Both the position numbers and the translations under genes were made by a program. The notes beneath the pieces are model-generated. The model searched no databases. It was not told the DNA's origin and saw nothing but the letters and a program-made list of their open reading frames with translations. From positions 25,001 to 89,000 of the forward strand of contig WBZZ01003826.1 in the NCBI GenBank assembly GCA_019918135.1: a stretch of DNA of 64,000 nucleotides. Reading direction: 5' to 3'. Below are positions 59,829 to 64,000 of the stretch, piece by piece. The first letter of the stretch is position 1; each line of letters starts with the position of its first letter. The stretch comes from Paulinella micropora. Its lineage: Eukaryota; Cercozoa; Imbricatea; Euglyphida; Paulinellidae.

Positions 59829-61344
59829 TTAAATCGAGAGGCGGCGCCGCAGGTGGTCCGGCGGGGCCGGCCGGCCCGGCCTTCTCACTAGCGGGGTCAC
59901 GAAAGCGCCCGAAGGGCCTGGGACGGGCGGTGGCGGCCTCGGCGGCAGGCCGAGCGCCGGCCGCTGGTCGACGCGCCTCACCATGCTGGGCGTGCGGTAC
60001 GGGTGCATGCGGTGGTTCGGGTCATTGGCGTAGACGTAACCGTACCTCGGGGGCCGCGGCGGTGGCACCTGTTGCTCGCGCCAGCGCGCCTCGGCGGCGG
60101 CCTCCGCGTCCCGGCCGAACGCCACCATCTCCCGCAGCTGTTGCTTGTCCTTCTGGGCCAGGCTCTTGCCCTTGCGCAGGCGGCTCTTGGCCGCGTCGGC
60201 GAAGTGCATCATCTTCTGCAGGGCCGCGTGGTCTCCGCGCGACAGGTTCAGGTTCTTGGGCATCCAGCTCGGCGCGCGCCACGCGAGCTGGGCCAAACGC
60301 AGTTCCTTGGTGAGCTCGTCCTTGCTCGGTTCCTTGGGCTTGTCGGGGCCCTTGAGCATGACCTCCCCGTCCGGGAGATTGCCAGGGGCCAGCCACGACA
60401 TGTAGTTGTGTTCGAGCTTGTCCACCCGCTCACTGTAGACCACGCACGCGTGCTTGGTGCCTGTCACTTCGGGGTCCGTGGCCTGGGCCAAGTGCCGGAA
60501 AAACGACTTCTTATCCATCATTTGCCCGTAGTTCTCCCAGAGCGCATTAAGCGTCTTGTGGTTCTTGCTCAGAAACATTATTGTAAAACTCGTTTGCTCG
60601 CGCATGATCGGGGACACGCTCTGACGGCCGGTCAGGTACTGGACTGCCACGAAAATTGAAATGTTGTGCCTGCACAGAAATCACCAAAAGAGTTAATACG
60701 ACGCAGTGTGTTGTAGTAAAATCACCTGTAGGTCCCAATAAAATTGCTCATCCATCCATCCTGTGTATTGAGTATTCCGACGAGGTCATCGAACACCAAG
60801 AAGCTCGGTTCGAGGTAGCCTTGCTGCTGATATCGCCGTTTCAAGTTGTCCACGTACTGCACCAGCACGTCCTTGTTGAAGCCTTCGTACACGCGCACGT
60901 GCTCCTCCGAAGCCCAGTGGAACCGATAGGAGTGTTTAAACTAATCACGAGCAACCATGCGTATTTCCTTTTATGTATTATTATTGTACCTTGGTGCGAA
61001 CCATGACGAGCCCGAACTGGAACGCCCCCTTTTTGCGTAGGCATATCGAATATAATAACCAGCGAAGAAAGTGAGTCTTTCCGCGTTCGCTCTTGCCCAC
61101 CAGCACAAACAGCTGGCCGGCCGTCGGGTCCTTGGGGTAGAAGTACTCCACGTTGCGCGAGAGCTGTTCTGGGTCCTCCGCCAGCGGTTCTTCTTCCTTC
61201 TTTTTCTTCTTTTTCTTCTTTTTCTTGGACTTCTTCTCCTTTTTGTTTCTGGATGTACTCGTCTATCTTTTCCTCGATCGGCTCTTCTTCCTCCGCGTCG
61301 TTTGGCGCTGGCAGAGCGCCCAGCGGGCCGGCATTGTCGTCCAT
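59829..61344 (-). CDS. A32-type DNA packaging ATPase region
   Basis: Minus strand. In order: an acidic Glu/Lys-rich start (MDDNAGPLG), Walker A GKSERGKT (near 61085), Walker B FLVFDDL (near 60795), a sensor-like VQYLTGRQSVSPIMREQ (near 60610-60650) and a long C-terminal extension with Pro-rich PPPRPPRY and VPGPSG. This is the FtsK/HerA-fold ATPase that pumps DNA into capsids of Nucleocytoviricota and relatives. The conserved parts are separated by short stretches with GT...AG character that resemble spliceosomal introns, a type known from some algal virus genes. Otherwise treated as fossil. Confidence 0.75.
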
Positions 61345-61690
61345 GGCCTTTTTTTATATGTAGTTGAGCGGCAATTAAATTTTTTTTATTGTCGAGACAC
61401 GATATACCCCATCCAAGTAGCACGTATAATTATTTGACAGTGTAATGAATATTCGACATCACACGGTGTGACCAACACAAAGGGTATGTATCTTAATATA
61501 ACAACTATTTCGGCAAAAGGTACATGTACCTTTGGAACCAAATTCCCTACAGCGTAGTAGAGAGGAAACGGAAGAACAAAAGAAATGATGGGAAATCAAT
61601 TGAATTATATTTATTAATTAATTTAAATCAATTAATTAATAAATATAATTAAATTGATTTAACTTATCACCATATTATAGTATTTCATAA
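61345..61690. other. AT-rich spacer with long palindrome
   Basis: No gene. About 61603-61660 is a near-perfect palindrome of ~58 bases built on ATTTATTAATTAATTT. It marks the end of the virus-like gene run. Confidence 0.75.
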
Positions 61691-61691
61691 A

Positions 61692-62010
61692 AAATCAACT
61701 TGAAGTCACATAGACAACGCTATGACAAACTACCGGAAGCGACAGGAAACCCGTAATTTAGCCTCCATTTGCTGCTGCAATCCTTTAACTTCAAGTTGTG
61801 ACTTGAATTTTTTGAAAAAGTGCCACAAAAAATCCAACTTGAAGTCACATAGACAACGCTATGAGAAACTACCGGAAACGACAGAAAACCCGTAATTTAG
61901 CTTCCATTTGCTGCTGCAAATGATTCTAAAACAAATTTATAAAAAATTTATTGCATAATCATTAAACTTCAAGTTGTGACTTGAACTTTTTTTTTCAAAA
62001 AGTGTCACAG
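61692..62010. mobile_element. Two tandem MITE-like copies
   Basis: Two related units (about 61692-61822 and 61830-62010) begin AACTTGAAGTCACATAGACA and end in CTTCAAGTTGTGACTTGAA, partly complementary to the start. The middle (CTACCGGAA...GACAG...CCCGTAATTTAGC) is shared. No coding capacity. Confidence 0.6.
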
Positions 62011-62219
62011 TGTTCGCGTAAATTCAGAAATGAAATCATCCGATAATCATTAATATTAATGGGGCAACGTGATTTCCTGCTTTTATTTCAATAAGAATGA
62101 AGCAAAAAGCTTTTTACAATTAATTTAACATCAACCGCAAGCTAACATCCAACTGAACTTTGACGTGAACCTTCACCTGTACAACAATTTTAACATTAAC
62201 CGCAAGCTAAAATGATGAA

Positions 62220-64000
62220 GAATTACCAAAACACATTGGAGAGGACAATCTGGTTGCGGGCACGGGCACGGGCGCGTTCACTCTCTCGTTCCGCGTCTTG
62301 TTGCGCCACCAGCGCATGATACTGAAGAAGTGCCACACTTGGGTCCCTTCGGGGCATGTACGCGTCCCCACTCATGCCGCCGCGATTAGAATCAGTCACA
62401 TGATGCGTATGGCGACGTAGTGGCAACCCAAGAACTATTTTGCGCGTCGACGGCGGCGATAGCGAATCTTCCGGCGAGCCCCCATCAAGAAGAGAACGGT
62501 CTACGTTCACGACTGGGCGCACTTCGTTAGGTAGGCGAAATGAGACTGGGTCGTTAGGTGGGCGCAAAGAGGCGAGACCGCTGGCAACCGATGTACTCGC
62601 CAATTGACGATCTCGACGTGCCCGCATTTGGGTCAGTGTCCGTCTCCTTGTCCTCCTGGTGGACGTCCCTTGATCGCATCGCCCTCATCGCCTTCCTCGG
62701 TTGGTCGTTGATAAGATCATTCCGCGCTCTCCTTAGCTGCACCTCCGTGATCTTCTCCTTCTTTCCACCGTGATCTCGCGGAGGTTTAGACTGAGTCCCC
62801 GCCGCGCTTATGCGGTCAGTCTTCTCCTTACTGTCAACTTCACTCTCCTCTTTCTCAGCTATCGGTGCCCGATAAGCATCTTTTTGGTCTATGCCAGCCT
62901 CCTTGCGGATGGGCGTCACCTCTTTGAAATCATCCTTCATCCGTTTTAACGCCTCCTCAACGGATTCATCTTCCAGTAAGAAGGGATCATACTTAATCAG
63001 CCTTCGTACATTCACAATTTGCACCTTCCCTCTACCCCTGATCTTGTAGTTCAGAGGTCCCGTCTGTTCCATGATTTGATACGGTCCATTCCAGTGAGTG
63101 AACAGCTTAGAGCTGACTCCCTTCGGGACCTGAGGATGATACAATAGTACAGTATCCCCGACCTGGAATTTGATCTGATCCAAGTGCGCTTGTCGCACCC
63201 CTTCAGCATTAGTCTTTCGGCTCTCCGCCTCTCTATGCGCCCTAACTATTTGCTCCGCCTCCATCTTCACTCTAAGTCTCATTCCAAACAACTCATCCGC
63301 ATCCGCCCAAGTGTCTTTTGGGTGAAGGAGCGAAGTCGGGATATCAGGCTCACGCCCATATACCAGCTGATGTGGCGAGATTGAGCTCTTCGAGCCTCCT
63401 AATGCCGTAGAGGGTAGACAGTTCATTGCAAACGCAAACGATGGTGCTGCCTCGACCCATGCTCTTTGATTCTCCTTCTTCGTGCAATACATCTTTAGCG
63501 AGGCTTTGAGGGGTCTGTGTACCCGCTCAATTTTTCCATTTGCTCGCTGGTTATAGGCAGTAACCTATTGCCATTTCATCCCGTAATACTTAGATAGTTT
63601 GTCGATGACCTCGTTATCAAAGTCCGAGCCTCGATCAGAACATATCTTTCTTGGTACCCCGATCTGTGAGATGATCCTATCGATCAGCGCTTCGGCCGTC
63701 GTCTTGCCGGTAACGTCTTTGACAGGGATGATCCACACATAATCGGTGGCTCTGTCAATAGCCGTAAGGAGGTATTTGTAAACTTCCTTCGATTCTGGGA
63801 AAGGTACCACATGATCAATGTGTATGAACTCAAACATCCCCGCATGAAGAGGAAATTCGCCGATCAGGCCGAAATTTGCCTTCAGCGGTGTTTTGTTTAT
63901 CTTGCATGCATCCACCGCCTGATCTATCTCCTCCTTCATCTTTTCCCACCAGAATCGCCTCGCTACAAACATATGAGTTCGTTGTCGACCCGGATGTGCC
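62220..64000 (-). mobile_element. Ty3/gypsy LTR retrotransposon, 3' pol part (window-truncated)
   Basis: Minus strand, broken remnant cut by the window end. At 63565-63972: end of the integrase zinc region and the catalytic core (HIDHVVPFP, DRATDYVW, CSDRGSDFDNE with the core aspartates). At 62554-63492: the rest of integrase (a YGREP motif) and the C-terminal GPY/F module (KLFTHWNGPYQI), typical of Ty3/gypsy. A Ser/Arg-rich end follows to about 62223. No LTR is identified. Confidence 0.85.

Overview
The window is eukaryotic DNA carrying a large, broken, virus-like element. The eukaryotic setting is shown by a partial SMYD-type (SET+MYND) host gene with short GT-AG introns at 1-1762, a tRNA-derived SINE, an LTR with TGTTAGA/TCTAACA ends, a Ty3/gypsy integrase at the far end, and many microsatellites. 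I cannot name the host species. EsV-1-7-like cysteine repeats and the gene set suggest a protist or alga, but that is inference.

Layout. 1-1762: 3' part of a host SMYD gene. 1763-4980: non-coding, AT-rich DNA with a solo-looking Copia-type LTR and TA microsatellites. 4981-20363 and 25759-40561: two near-identical arms of a giant inverted repeat (about 15 kb each) around a 5.4 kb unique loop. Each arm carries two DNA-binding proteins of a Bro/KilA-like kind (one with zinc-binding repeats and a nuclease-like end), a small basic protein, a primase-helicase of the AEP plus herpesvirus-origin-binding-protein (OBP) type, a truncated paralogue of it, an array of fragments of its C-terminal end, a DEDD exonuclease and a small MYND-like protein. 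The loop holds a zinc-finger/nuclease gene, a family B DNA polymerase and a second OBP-type helicase whose 3' end runs into the right arm. 40562-45100: non-coding DNA, C-rich minisatellite and a satellite array. 45241-61344: the rest of the virus-like gene set: a polymerase-palm (TV-Pol/T7-like) plus helicase gene, a small membrane protein, ribonucleotide reductase large subunit, a likely ssDNA-binding protein, a PCNA-like clamp, VLTF2-like and VLTF3-like late transcription factors, a tyrosine-recombinase/protelomerase-like protein and an A32-type packaging ATPase. 61345-62220: AT palindrome and MITE-like repeats. 62220-64000: 3' part of a Ty3/gypsy pol on the minus strand.

Together the genes look like the replication, transcription and packaging core of a Nucleocytoviricota-like virus integrated in a host chromosome. 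No major capsid protein is visible here. Several genes are broken (roughly ten breaks over the element), and it has been entered by SINEs and possibly MITEs, so I treat it as a fossil. Its most unusual trait is the density of designed-looking DNA structure: giant inverted repeat, fold-back elements, tandem hairpins, hairpins that keep a constant core while their stems change sequence, and repeated CCGTTACT boxes, in the same element as three OBP-type helicases and a protelomerase-like enzyme.
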